64,000 nucleotides of DNA from Pseudomonas sp. URMO17WK12:I2 (GTDB lineage: Bacteria > Pseudomonadota > Gammaproteobacteria > Pseudomonadales > Pseudomonadaceae). This document shows positions 47,853-56,639 of the stretch, in pieces (the stretch's first letter is position 1; each line of letters begins with the position of its first letter). The position numbers were made by a program, and so were the translations under genes. Where the stretch lies: the NCBI RefSeq assembly GCF_003253735.1, contig NZ_QKYW01000001.1, positions 620,001 through 684,000 of the forward strand, given 5' to 3'. The notes beneath the pieces were generated by a model, which had not been told where the DNA came from, did no database searches, and saw only the letters and a program-made list of their open reading frames with translations.

Positions 47853-48845
47853 ATGCAAGTGAAACACCTGCTGCTGATCGCCATCCTCGCCCTCACCGCC
47901 GCCTGTTCGTCCAAGGAAGTCCTGGACGAAAACCTCAGCGAGGCAGAACTCTACCAGCAGGCTCAGCAAGACCTGGACAATGGCAGCTACACCAGCGCCG
48001 TGACCAAGCTCAAGGCCCTGGAATCGCGTTACCCGTTCGGTCGTTACGCCGAGCAATCGCAGCTCGAGCTGATCTACGCCAACTACAAGAATGCCGAGCC
48101 GGAAGCTGCACGCTCGGCAGCAGAGCGTTTCATCCGCCTGCACCCGCAGCATCCGAACGTCGACTACGCCTACTACCTCAAGGGCCTGGCCTCGTTCGAT
48201 CAGGATCGTGGCATCGTCGCACGGTTCCTGCCGCTGGACATGACCAAGCGTGACCCGGGCGCCGCCCGCGACTCCTACAACGAGTTCGCCCAGCTCACCA
48301 ATCGCTACCCGAACAGCCGTTATGCCCCGGACGCCAAGCAGCGCATGATCTACCTGCGCAACCTGCTGGCCGCCTACGAAATTCACGTCGCCCACTACTA
48401 CCTGACCCGCCACGCCTATGTCGCCGCCGCCAACCGTGGCCGCTACGTGGTGGAGAACTTCCAGGAAACCCCAGCGGTCGGCGATGGCCTGGCGGTGATG
48501 GTCGAGGCCTACCAGCGCCTGACCCTGGACGACCTGGCCGCTACCAGCCTGGAAACCCTGAAGCTCAACTACCCCGATCATCCGAGCCTCAAGGACGGCG
48601 AGTTCGTCCCGCGCGAGGAAGCCGCTGACGAACGCTCCTGGCTGGCCAAGGCCACCCTGGGCCTGATCGAAAGCGACGCGCCGCCACCACCGAGCCAGAC
48701 CCAGGCCAGCCAGGACGTGCAGCGCCAGTACCAGGAAGCGGTCGACCAGATGCCGGCAGAGCTGAAATCTGCCGAGCAGGGCGAGGCGCAACAGGCGCCC
48801 AAGCGCTCGTGGTTCAGCTACATGACCTTCGGTCTGTTCGACTAA
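47853..48845 (+). CDS. bamD: Outer-membrane assembly lipoprotein BamD
   Basis: A 330-residue lipoprotein (lipobox LTAAC, Cys18), an essential part of the BAM complex that inserts beta-barrel proteins. Five TPR-like repeats follow: [58 protein letters not shown] and later pairs. About 75 residues of C-terminal extension, rich in Ala, Gln, Glu and Pro, go beyond the E. coli length of about 245; similar tails occur in Pseudomonas ComL. A strong terminator follows. Confidence 0.96.
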   Translation: MQVKHLLLIAILALTAACSSKEVLDENLSEAELYQQAQQDLDNGSYTSAVTKLKALESRYPFGRYAEQSQLELIYANYKNAEPEAARSAAERFIRLHPQHPNVDYAYYLKGLASFDQDRGIVARFLPLDMTKRDPGAARDSYNEFAQLTNRYPNSRYAPDAKQRMIYLRNLLAAYEIHVAHYYLTRHAYVAAANRGRYVVENFQETPAVGDGLAVMVEAYQRLTLDDLAATSLETLKLNYPDHPSLKDGEFVPREEAADERSWLAKATLGLIESDAPPPPSQTQASQDVQRQYQEAVDQMPAELKSAEQGEAQQAPKRSWFSYMTFGLFD

Positions 48846-48868
48846 AGCCGGTTTTCAGCCGCTCTGCT

Positions 48869-48898
48869 CACGATGCCAGTCAACCGACTGGCATCGTG
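48869..48898 (+). terminator. Terminator of bamD
   Basis: CACGATGCCAGTC pairs with GACTGGCATCGTG (13 perfect pairs, AACC loop) followed by CTTTCC, 24 bases after the bamD stop. Confidence 0.85.
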
Positions 48899-48990
48899 CT
48901 TTCCAGCCCTGCAAAAACGCTGACCGGGTAACTGTCCGCCCGGGGCGTCCTTAGCTAAACTGCCCCATCACTCGACACTAAGAGAGCACC

Positions 48991-49236
48991 ATGGGCCTGT
49001 TCCGCCTGCTGATCTGGATAGCCATCATCTTTGCCGCCATCTGGCTATGGCGGCGCTATGTCGGCGCCACACGCCAGCGCCAGAAGGCAGCACCGCCTGC
49101 AGACAGCCCCGCGCCCATGGTGCGTTGCGCCCACTGCGGCGTGCACACGCCGCAACAGCACGCAGTACAACTGGCGCAGCGCTGGTACTGCAGCCAGGCC
49201 CACCTGGAACAAGGCCCCAAGCCCGGTGCCCAATAG
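48991..49236 (+). CDS. Small PP0621-type membrane protein with CxxC motifs
   Basis: An 81-residue protein: one N-terminal membrane helix (LFRLLIWIAIIFAAIWLW), a basic linker and a cytoplasmic C-terminus with VRCAHCGVHTPQQHAVQLAQRWYCSQAHLEQ. That pattern (CxxC ... C) suits a small zinc ribbon. The family is known only from genomes, next to pilS in Pseudomonas. Its last four codons overlap the pilS start, so it is translationally coupled to the sensor kinase and may be functionally related. Confidence 0.85.
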   Translation: MGLFRLLIWIAIIFAAIWLWRRYVGATRQRQKAAPPADSPAPMVRCAHCGVHTPQQHAVQLAQRWYCSQAHLEQGPKPGAQ

Positions 49237-50818
49237 CGCCCTTGCCGTACGGGGCCCCCAGGGGCATCGTATCTTCCGGCTGTACCATCTCTATCGCCTG
49301 ATCATAGGCGTGGTGCTGGTGCTGCTGGTGTCGGCCAACCTCGATTCGGAGTTACTGGAACTGGCCCACGCGTCGCTTTTTCGCGGCGCCAGCTGGGTTT
49401 ATCTGAGCCTCAACATCCTGGTTGCACTGACCATCCACACACCCAATCGCCTGCTACCGGTGTTCGCCGTGGCCTTGGGTGACGTGATGCTGCTCTCGGC
49501 GCTGTTCTATGCCGGGGGCGGCACACCAAGCGGCATCGGCAACCTGCTGATCGTCTCCGTGGCGATCGCCAACATCCTGCTGCGCGGGCGCTTCGGCGTA
49601 CTGATCGCCGCCGCCGCGGCGATCGGCATGATCTACCTGACCTTCTACCTGAGCCTCAAACACCCTCAGGCCAGCGCCCAATACGTGCAGGTCGGCGCGC
49701 TGGGGGCGTTGTGCTTCGCAGCAGCGTTGTTCGTGCAAGGGGTGACCCGCCGCCTGCAGGCCAGTGAAAGCCTCGCCGAACAGCGCGCCGCCGATGTGGC
49801 GGACCTGGAAACCCTGAACAACCTGATCCTGCAGCGCATGCGTACCGGCATTCTGGTGGTGGACGAGCAGCGCCGCGTATTGCTGGCCAACCAGGCAGCA
49901 CTCGGCTTGCTGGACCAGCAGAACCTGGCGGGCAAGATTCTCGACCCGCACTGCACCGAGCTGGTCAAACGGTTGCAGCACTGGCAGGAAAACAGCAGCC
50001 TGCGCCCGGCCAGCCTGCAGACCCTCAGCGACGGCCCGACCCTGCAGCCGAGCTTCATCGCGCTGCAGCGCGGCGGCCAGCGGCATATCCTGATTCTGCT
50101 CGACGACATATCGCAGATCGCCCAGCAGGCCCAGCAACTCAAGCTGGTCGCCCTCGGCCGCCTGACTGCCGGTATCGCCCACGAGATTCGCAACCCCTTA
50201 GGCGCCATCAGCCACGCGGCGCAGTTGCTACAGGAGTCCGAAGACCTGCACGGGCCGGATCTGCGCCTGGCGCAGATCATTCAGGATCACTCGCGGCGCA
50301 TGAACCTGATCATCGAGAACGTGCTGCAGCTTTCCCGCCGGCGCCAGGCCGAACCGCAACTGCTGGATCTCAAATACTGGCTACACCGCTTCGCCGCCGA
50401 ATTTCGCAGCACCGCGCCGGCGTCCAAGGTGCTGCACCTGGCCATCGAAGGCAGCAGTATCCAGACCCGCATGGACCCCAACCAGCTCAACCAGGTCATC
50501 ACCAACCTGGTGCAGAACGGCCTGCGCCACAGTGCCAAGCTGCATCCACTGGGCCAGGTCTGGCTGAAGCTGTTTCGCGATCCGCGCAGCGATCTGCCGG
50601 TGCTCGAGGTGCTCGACGACGGCGCAGGCGTGCCGGCAGACCAACTGCATCACATCTTCGAGCCTTTCTACACCACGGAGAACAAAGGCACCGGCCTGGG
50701 CCTGTATATTTCCCGCGAGCTTTGCGAAAGCAACCAGGCTCATCTTCACTATCAACCACGTGAAGGCGGCGGCGCCTGCTTCCGTATCACCTTCGCGCAT
50801 CCGCGAAAACTGAGCTGA
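49226..50818 (+). CDS. pilS: Type IV pilus sensor histidine kinase
   Basis: A 530-residue inner-membrane kinase that senses PilA levels and phosphorylates PilR. Six N-terminal helices (to about residue 190) precede a PAS-like region (LNNLILQRMRTGILVVDEQRRVLLAN). The HisKA box GIAHEIRNPLGAISHAAQLL with His319 and the ATPase lobe (N-box NLVQNGLRHS, DDGAGV, GTGLGLYISREL) follow. The GTG at 49226 gives exactly the P. aeruginosa length and places the phospho-His at 319. It overlaps the preceding gene by 11 bases; no ATG exists nearby. Confidence 0.95.
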   Translation: MPNSALAVRGPQGHRIFRLYHLYRLIIGVVLVLLVSANLDSELLELAHASLFRGASWVYLSLNILVALTIHTPNRLLPVFAVALGDVMLLSALFYAGGGTPSGIGNLLIVSVAIANILLRGRFGVLIAAAAAIGMIYLTFYLSLKHPQASAQYVQVGALGALCFAAALFVQGVTRRLQASESLAEQRAADVADLETLNNLILQRMRTGILVVDEQRRVLLANQAALGLLDQQNLAGKILDPHCTELVKRLQHWQENSSLRPASLQTLSDGPTLQPSFIALQRGGQRHILILLDDISQIAQQAQQLKLVALGRLTAGIAHEIRNPLGAISHAAQLLQESEDLHGPDLRLAQIIQDHSRRMNLIIENVLQLSRRRQAEPQLLDLKYWLHRFAAEFRSTAPASKVLHLAIEGSSIQTRMDPNQLNQVITNLVQNGLRHSAKLHPLGQVWLKLFRDPRSDLPVLEVLDDGAGVPADQLHHIFEPFYTTENKGTGLGLYISRELCESNQAHLHYQPREGGGACFRITFAHPRKLS

Positions 50819-50826
50819 ACGACCTG

Positions 50827-52164
50827 ATGAATCGCCAGAGAGCCCTGATCGTCGACGACGAACCCGATATCCGCGAACTGCTGGAGATCACCCTCGGGCG
50901 CATGAAACTCGATACCCGCAGCGCCCGCAACGTCAAGGAAGCGCGCGAATGGCTGGCCAAGGAGCCGTTCGACCTGTGCCTGACCGACATGCGCCTGCCC
51001 GACGGCAGCGGCCTGGATATCGTGCAGCACATCCAGCAGCGCCATCCGCAGACGCCGGTGGCGATGATCACCGCGTTCGGCAGCGTCGACACGGCGATCA
51101 ACGCCCTCAAGGCAGGCGCTTTCGATTTCCTGACCAAGCCGGTCGACCTGGGCCGCCTGCGCGAACTGGTCAGCACCGCCCTACGCCTGCATGCCGCAGA
51201 GGAAGGCGAAGCGCCGGGCAGCAGCCGCCTGCTGGGCGAGTCCCCACCGATGCGCGCCTTGCGCGGGCAGATCCAGAAACTCGCGCGTAGCCAGGCGCCG
51301 GTGTACATCAGCGGCGAATCCGGCAGCGGCAAGGAACTGGTCGCCCGCCTTATCCACGAACAGGGTCCGCGCCGCGAGCGCGCCTTCGTGCCTGTCAACT
51401 GCGGCGCGATTCCCTCGGAGCTGATGGAAAGCGAATTCTTCGGCCACAAGAAGGGCAGCTTCACCGGCGCCGTCGAGGACAAACAGGGCCTGTTCCAGGC
51501 CGCCAACGGTGGCAGCCTGTTCCTCGACGAAGTGGCCGACCTGCCGCTGACCATGCAGGTCAAACTGCTGCGCGCCATTCAGGAAAAGGCCATCCGCGCC
51601 GTCGGCGGCCAGCAGGAAGTCGTGGTCGACACCCGCATCCTGTGCGCCACCCACAAGGACCTTGCCGCCGAAGTGGCAGCCGGGCGCTTCCGCCAGGATC
51701 TCTACTACCGCCTCAACGTGATTGAACTGCGCGTACCACCGCTGCGCGAGCGCCGCGAGGACATTCCCCTGCTGGCCGACGTGATGCTCAAGCGCCTCAA
51801 CGAAGGCATAGGCCTGCCACCGGTCAAGCTCGACGGCCCCGCCCTGGAAAAGCTCAAGAGCTACCGTTTCCCCGGCAACGTGCGCGAACTGGAAAACATG
51901 CTGGAGCGCGCCTACACCCTGTGCGAAGGCGACGTGATCTGCGCCAACGACCTGCGCCTGGCAGACGCAGCGCCTGCCGGCGAGAACGGCGAGGCGAGCC
52001 TGGCGCAGATCGACAACATCGAGGACTACCTCGAAGACGTCGAGCGCAAACTGATCATGCAGGCTCTGGAAGAAACCCGCTGGAACCGCACCGCCGCTGC
52101 GCAGCGCCTGGGGCTTAGCTTCCGCTCGATGCGCTATCGCCTGAAGAAACTGGGCATCGACTGA
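50827..52164 (+). CDS. pilR: Sigma-54-dependent response regulator of pilin genes
   Basis: A 445-residue NtrC-type activator. The receiver domain has Asp54 (CLTDMRLPDGSG) and phosphorylation pocket DDEPDI. The AAA+ domain has Walker A GESGSGKE near 162, the sigma-54 contact loop GSFTGA (a GAFTGA variant), Walker B GSLFLDEVADLPL and the R-finger region. The C-terminal Fis-type helix-turn-helix is NRTAAAQRLGLSFRSMRYRLKKLGID. It should bind upstream of the pilA sigma-54 promoter at 19.86 kb. Eight bases after pilS, same operon. Confidence 0.96.
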   Translation: MNRQRALIVDDEPDIRELLEITLGRMKLDTRSARNVKEAREWLAKEPFDLCLTDMRLPDGSGLDIVQHIQQRHPQTPVAMITAFGSVDTAINALKAGAFDFLTKPVDLGRLRELVSTALRLHAAEEGEAPGSSRLLGESPPMRALRGQIQKLARSQAPVYISGESGSGKELVARLIHEQGPRRERAFVPVNCGAIPSELMESEFFGHKKGSFTGAVEDKQGLFQAANGGSLFLDEVADLPLTMQVKLLRAIQEKAIRAVGGQQEVVVDTRILCATHKDLAAEVAAGRFRQDLYYRLNVIELRVPPLRERREDIPLLADVMLKRLNEGIGLPPVKLDGPALEKLKSYRFPGNVRELENMLERAYTLCEGDVICANDLRLADAAPAGENGEASLAQIDNIEDYLEDVERKLIMQALEETRWNRTAAAQRLGLSFRSMRYRLKKLGID

Positions 52165-52173
52165 GGCAGCGAC

Positions 52174-52206
52174 CGTAGCCTGCGGTTGAGCGAAGCGATA
52201 CCCAGC
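52174..52206. repeat. Second intergenic repeat family, intact copy
   Basis: CGTAGCCTGCGGTTGAGCGA then AGCGATACCCAGC, directly after pilR. A degenerate inverse copy lies at 45924-45950. It contains the palindromic core TTGAGCGAAGCGATAC. Confidence 0.6.
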
Positions 52207-52242
52207 TTCAATCGGTGCAAGCCGCCAAAGCCAAGTAACCGC

Positions 52243-53352
52243 CTAGTTCAAGCGACCAGCCGGCGCGTAAGGCGCGGGATCGATGATCGGTTCGCGCCCC
52301 AACATCCGATCCACCAGCAACTGACAGGACGCCGGCGCCAGCACCAGCCCATTGCGGTAATGCCCACAGTTCAGCCACAGCCCGGGGTGATCGGGTACTT
52401 CGCCGATAAAGGGAATGCCTTCAGGGGAGCCGGGGCGTAGGCCCGCCCAGTGGCCCACCACCTCTGCATCGCGCAACGCCGGCAGCAACGCTTCGGCAGA
52501 AGCACGCAGGCTGGCCAGCGCCTCGTCGGTCGGCGTTTTGTCGAACCCTGCATGCTCGAGCGTGCTACCCACCAGAATGTGGCCATCACGTCGCGGAATC
52601 GCATAGCGCCCGCCAGCCAGAACCATGCGGGGCAAGAAGTCCTCGCCGCACTTGAACAGGATCATCTGCCCCTTTACCGGCTCCACCGGAAGCGACAGCC
52701 CGAGGCTCTGCAACACCTCCCCGCTCCAGGCTCCAGCAGCGACAACCACCTGCTCGGCCAGCATCTCGCCCTCAGCGGTACGAACCCCGATCACGCGCGC
52801 GTCATCACGGACAAACTGCAGCACCGGGCTGTGTTCAAGCAACGTCACGCTCGGCAAATTCTGTAGGGCAGCTCGCAGCGCTTTGACCAGTCGCGGGTTA
52901 CGCACATTGGCTACACCGGGCATATAAATGGCGCGCTCGAATCCTTCACCCAGCGCAGGAACCTGGGCGTAGGCGGACTCGACAGGCACCTCATGCAAGG
53001 GTCGCCCCTCTCGCTGCGCCCAGGCCAGCGCTTCGGCCTGGTCATCCAGATCCAGCCAATACAGCCCCGTGACATGCACCTCGGGATCGATGCCGCTATG
53101 CCCCAGCAGGCGCTCGCCAAGTCCCGGATAGTAATCCTGAGACCAATGGGCCAGCGCCGTCACCGCCTGGCTATAGCGCCACGGGTAAAGCGGCGAAACA
53201 ATTCCACCCCCCGCCCAGGACGCCTCTCCCCCGACCGGCCCGCGATCCACCAGCACGACCCGCTTGCCCGCGCCCGCCAGCAGATACGCCGATAACAACC
53301 CGATGACCCCGCCACCGATAACGATTACATCCGCACCCACAACCCACCCCAT
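52243..53352 (-). CDS. thiO: Glycine oxidase ThiO
   Basis: A 369-residue FAD amine oxidase that turns glycine into iminoacetate for the thiazole ring of thiamine (the oxygen-dependent ThiO route). FAD fold DVIVIGGGVIGLLSAYLLAGAGKRVVLVD is at the N-terminus; GGEASWAGGGIVSPLYPWRY and GHWAGLRPGSPEGIPFIG are family blocks. The ATG at 53352 is used; a GTG at 53340 with GGGG upstream is an alternative. It sits between pilR and fimT on the opposite strand, as in P. aeruginosa, without functional connection to pili. Confidence 0.92.
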   Translation of the reverse strand: MGWVVGADVIVIGGGVIGLLSAYLLAGAGKRVVLVDRGPVGGEASWAGGGIVSPLYPWRYSQAVTALAHWSQDYYPGLGERLLGHSGIDPEVHVTGLYWLDLDDQAEALAWAQREGRPLHEVPVESAYAQVPALGEGFERAIYMPGVANVRNPRLVKALRAALQNLPSVTLLEHSPVLQFVRDDARVIGVRTAEGEMLAEQVVVAAGAWSGEVLQSLGLSLPVEPVKGQMILFKCGEDFLPRMVLAGGRYAIPRRDGHILVGSTLEHAGFDKTPTDEALASLRASAEALLPALRDAEVVGHWAGLRPGSPEGIPFIGEVPDHPGLWLNCGHYRNGLVLAPASCQLLVDRMLGREPIIDPAPYAPAGRLN

Positions 53353-53447
53353 CACCAAACCGCATGCCTTGACAGCGACACCTGAGGGTGTAAACAGAAA
53401 AAGCAGCCAGGAAGGCCACCAATCATACGCGCATAGGGAGGTGCATC

Positions 53448-53939
53448 ATGAATAGAGATCAGCAAAGGGCTGTGGGGTTGGTGGAACTGCTGGTAGCCGT
53501 CGTTCTGTTGAGCATCTTGATCAGCATGGCCATTCCCGCTTTCGCTCGCTTTCAGGAAAGTAAACGTCACGAATCGGCCCGTGATCTGCTTGCCAGCCAT
53601 ATCCAGAAAACCCGCGCCAACGCCATAACTCAAGGGCGCCCATACAAACTATGCGGTTCGAGCGACGGTGAGAGCTGCGACGGGAACTGGGGCAGTTATT
53701 GGCTTATAGCCAAGGCTGGCAATGAGCCGACTATCGTGACCCAGCAGGCAGCCCCGATGAAAAACATCTGCAGAGTGGGCTTTGGCGACGACAGCATCCG
53801 TTTCCATCCCAACGGAACTAGCTGGGCCAGCAACGGTACGATTTTCATATGCAACAGCAATGGACCTCACCAGCTACTGACGCTGAACCGCCAGGGCCGC
53901 TTGAGACTTGCAACCGGTCACAATTCCCGCTGCTGCTAG
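53448..53939 (+). CDS. fimT: Minor pilin-like protein FimT
   Basis: A 163-residue GspH/FimT-type protein. The N-terminal helix LVELLVAVVLLSILISMAIPAFARFQESKR follows a short basic leader MNRDQQRA. If processing occurs at A8|V9, Glu lies at +5 as required; the visible Gly10 would put Glu at +3. Thus the -1 residue is Ala, not the usual Gly. FimT binds DNA for uptake in related bacteria. Cysteines: one pair in the body (YKLCGSSDGESCDG), others later (ICRVG, FICNS) and a terminal RCC. Divergent from thiO by 95 bases. Confidence 0.88.
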   Translation: MNRDQQRAVGLVELLVAVVLLSILISMAIPAFARFQESKRHESARDLLASHIQKTRANAITQGRPYKLCGSSDGESCDGNWGSYWLIAKAGNEPTIVTQQAAPMKNICRVGFGDDSIRFHPNGTSWASNGTIFICNSNGPHQLLTLNRQGRLRLATGHNSRCC

Positions 53940-54041
53940 ACCAGTCATCCGTGCTTCATAGCCGATCATCTACAGCCTAAAGACAGCTACCAGCGAAGCC
54001 GTCAGGATTCGCATGCCCTCTTGTATTTAGACTGGACAACC

Positions 54042-54560
54042 ATGCCAAGACTCTCGGATAGCCAGCCATCAGCGTACTCGCCTACGCAGCGCGGCTTCAC
54101 CCTCATTGAGCTGATGATCATCATCGCCCTGGTTGGGATTGTCGCCGCAATCGCCGTCCCGAACTTCAATCAGTTCATCAATAAGAGCCGTACGCAATCG
54201 TTGAACAACGAAATGCTAGCACTGGTGCAATACGCCCGCACTACTGCAGTCGAGCAAAAGACATTCATGAGAGTTTGCAAGGAAAGCGGCCGTTGGACAG
54301 TGAAGAAAACCTGCGCCGATAGCTCCGAAACGTTACGCAGATTGGATGTGCCATCCGGCAGCACGGTGAATCCGGTGGATGCGAACGTGGCAGAAGTTCT
54401 ATTCAGGTACAACGGAACAAGTAAAGACACCACCTTGATCACTTGCCAAGGCACCGATCATGCCAACGGCTACACCATCGAGGTAAAGGCCAGCGGCAGC
54501 GTACGGAGCTGGCCAAGAGGCATGACTAATTCCACAACCAGCATGACAGCCTGTCAGTAG
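54042..54560 (+). CDS. fimU: Minor pilin FimU
   Basis: A 172-residue GspH-type minor pilin. Leader MPRLSDSQPSAYSPTQRG (18 residues), cleaved before [34 protein letters not shown] with Glu5. The globular domain has cysteines (RVCKES, KKTCADS, LITCQG, and C-terminal TACQ). FimU links the tip complex to PilA. Start chosen at the ATG 54042; a TTG seven codons upstream is in frame. First gene of the dense fimU-pilV-pilW-pilX-pilY1-pilE operon. Confidence 0.92.
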   Translation: MPRLSDSQPSAYSPTQRGFTLIELMIIIALVGIVAAIAVPNFNQFINKSRTQSLNNEMLALVQYARTTAVEQKTFMRVCKESGRWTVKKTCADSSETLRRLDVPSGSTVNPVDANVAEVLFRYNGTSKDTTLITCQGTDHANGYTIEVKASGSVRSWPRGMTNSTTSMTACQ

Positions 54561-54575
54561 TACCGAGGAATGGCG

Positions 54576-55142
54576 ATGAAAAACGTGGAAAAGGGATTCA
54601 GCCTGATCGAAGTACTCGTGGCTCTGCTGCTAACCACCGTCGGAGTCCTCGGCATGGTCGCCCTACAAGGGCGCAGCGTGCAGTACTCGCAAGACTCCGT
54701 ACAGCGCAACGTGGCTGTGGACCTAGCATCCGAGCTGGTTGAAATCATTCGTGCCAACCCGAGTGAGACCTTCAGCAATGCCGCCCCGCAATTCCCGATG
54801 AACAACGGGCTCAAATCCACTTCGATTTTCTACAAAGCCAAAGCGGCAGATTTTTCCGGCGTGGCCGATTGCGTCGCAAGTGCCACAGTCATTCCCAAGA
54901 CCGCGGCCGAACAACGTAATTGCTGGGCCAGCAAGGCAAAGGCACTGCTGCCGGGCGGCTCGACTGTATTCATCAGCGACTCGTATATCTGTCGCAGTAG
55001 CAGCGCCGGCAACTGCAATGGCCAGGGCTCGATGATCGAAATCCGCCTGGCTTGGCAAGTGCGCGAAGGCGCTTGCCTGGATGCCGCTGACACCAGCAAT
55101 TCTTCGACCATCTGTACCTATACCGTGCGAGTGCAGCCATGA
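54576..55142 (+). CDS. pilV: Minor pilin PilV
   Basis: A 188-residue prepilin: leader MKNVEKG, then FSLIEVLVALLLTTVGVLGMVALQGRSVQYSQDS with Glu5. PilV is part of the priming complex at the pilus tip. Two ATGs compete; the GAGG at 54565-54568 is only one or two bases before the first (54570) but seven before the second (54576), so 54576 is preferred. Its TGA overlaps the pilW ATG. Confidence 0.92.
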   Translation: MKNVEKGFSLIEVLVALLLTTVGVLGMVALQGRSVQYSQDSVQRNVAVDLASELVEIIRANPSETFSNAAPQFPMNNGLKSTSIFYKAKAADFSGVADCVASATVIPKTAAEQRNCWASKAKALLPGGSTVFISDSYICRSSSAGNCNGQGSMIEIRLAWQVREGACLDAADTSNSSTICTYTVRVQP

Positions 55143-55987
55143 ATGACATGAAGCGCCAGAGCGGTTTGTCGATGATCGAACTGCTTATCGCCTTGGCGAT
55201 AAGCAGCTTTCTGATTCTGGGTATCACCCAGGTATACATCGATAACCAGCGGCATTACCTGTTCCAGCAGAGTCAAAGCGGCAATCTCGACAGTGGCCGA
55301 TTCGCGTCGCTGTTGCTCGATCAATATCTGGGAAAGGCCGGCTATCGCCGTACTCCTTCGAGCCTGTTGGAGACATCCTTTCCAGCACGCGCGGCATCAG
55401 ATGGTTGCATGGCCTTTAGTGCAGGTGCGTCCGTTACCAACCTTTCTACGGACGAAGGGATGGGGTTCTGCCTACGCTATCAGCCCCAGGTAAGTGGAGA
55501 TCTCGATTGCCAGGGCGTGGCAAGTAGCACCACATTCACACAAGCCTTCCCTCCAAATTTGACCTCAAGCGACCTTATCGTTCTGGCCTTCAAATTCGAA
55601 CCTGGGGCCTCGACCGCGCTTCAGAACGGCAGGCTTCTGTGCAAAAGCCTAAACGCCACCACCCCTCAATTCACCGAACAGCTCACAGGCATCGCTGATA
55701 TGCGCGTCGACTTTGGTGTCGGCAGCAGCGACGTACTCTCCAAAGAGGTGACGTCTTACGTACCGCAGAAAGACTGGACGACCAGCTCGGGGGCTATCCG
55801 CAGCGTGCGTTACTCCCTGCTGATGGCAAGTGCAACCGGGCAGAGGGATAGCGACGACTCCAGAGTGCTCACCGATTGGCTCGCGGTGGCGCCTGACGCG
55901 ACCAAAACGCGCCTGCAAACAGGCGATAACAAACGCATCTATCAAGTCGTCGGAAGTACTCAAACCGTCAGGAATCTAATGCCATGA
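55139..55987 (+). CDS. pilW: Minor pilin PilW
   Basis: A 282-residue prepilin: leader MNDMKRQSG, then LSMIELLIALAISSFLILGITQVYIDNQRHYLFQQ with Glu5. The long globular domain (PilW family) supports the PilX-PilY1 tip. It overlaps pilV upstream and pilX downstream by four bases each, so translation of all three is coupled. Confidence 0.93.
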   Translation: MNDMKRQSGLSMIELLIALAISSFLILGITQVYIDNQRHYLFQQSQSGNLDSGRFASLLLDQYLGKAGYRRTPSSLLETSFPARAASDGCMAFSAGASVTNLSTDEGMGFCLRYQPQVSGDLDCQGVASSTTFTQAFPPNLTSSDLIVLAFKFEPGASTALQNGRLLCKSLNATTPQFTEQLTGIADMRVDFGVGSSDVLSKEVTSYVPQKDWTTSSGAIRSVRYSLLMASATGQRDSDDSRVLTDWLAVAPDATKTRLQTGDNKRIYQVVGSTQTVRNLMP

Positions 55988-56628
55988 CCCACTTATCGAA
56001 TCGTCAATCACAGACGGGGGCCGTCTTGGTGGTCGCCTTGGTCATGCTGCTGGTGCTGACACTGATGGCCGTTGGCAGCATGCGAGGCACCACGCTGGAA
56101 AGTCGCATTACCGCGAACCGCGCCCACGATACACAGCAGCAAAGCGCTGCTGACGCGGCACTGCGTGAGGCGGAATTCCGATATTACGGCCCGGCAAATC
56201 TGATCGACAAGCTCGAAGGGAAAGCGGCCAACTGCAAACTGACTAATACCTTGAACGTCAATGGTCTAAACAAACCGTGCCTGCTGGCCATCAATGATGC
56301 AGATCTGCTCAATTTTGTGGATAACCCGTGGCTGACAAAAGAAAGCTTTCTTAAGAGTGAGTCTGCTGAAAGCCTTTTATGGATGCCTTATCGAGGGACG
56401 GACGCTAACAACCAGACAGTGGCTGGTAACCGAGAAACCAGTAATGGACGGACTACCTACTGGAACAGTACTCGAGCAGTAACCGTAGGCAACAACGCGG
56501 TCAACGCCGAATACGGCATGGTAGCAGAAGGACAAGGCACTTATTACTACCTTAACAATGCCAAAGCAGACGAGCAGGTTTACCTGCAATCGACGCACGC
56601 CAATATTTACTTAGGGCTGAACAATTGA
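55984..56628 (+). CDS. pilX: Minor pilin PilX
   Basis: A 214-residue GspK-like minor pilin. Leader MTHLSNRQSQTG, then AVLVVALVMLLVLTLMAVGSMRGTTLESRITANRAHDTQQQ. Position +5 is Val, not Glu, as in other PilX/GspK tip pilins. The globular part ends in EQVYLQSTHANIYLGLNN. It recruits PilY1 to the pilus tip. The ATG overlaps the pilW stop; pilY1 begins 11 bases after its stop. Confidence 0.92.
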   Translation: MTHLSNRQSQTGAVLVVALVMLLVLTLMAVGSMRGTTLESRITANRAHDTQQQSAADAALREAEFRYYGPANLIDKLEGKAANCKLTNTLNVNGLNKPCLLAINDADLLNFVDNPWLTKESFLKSESAESLLWMPYRGTDANNQTVAGNRETSNGRTTYWNSTRAVTVGNNAVNAEYGMVAEGQGTYYYLNNAKADEQVYLQSTHANIYLGLNN

Positions 56629-56639
56629 GAGCCGGCGCA

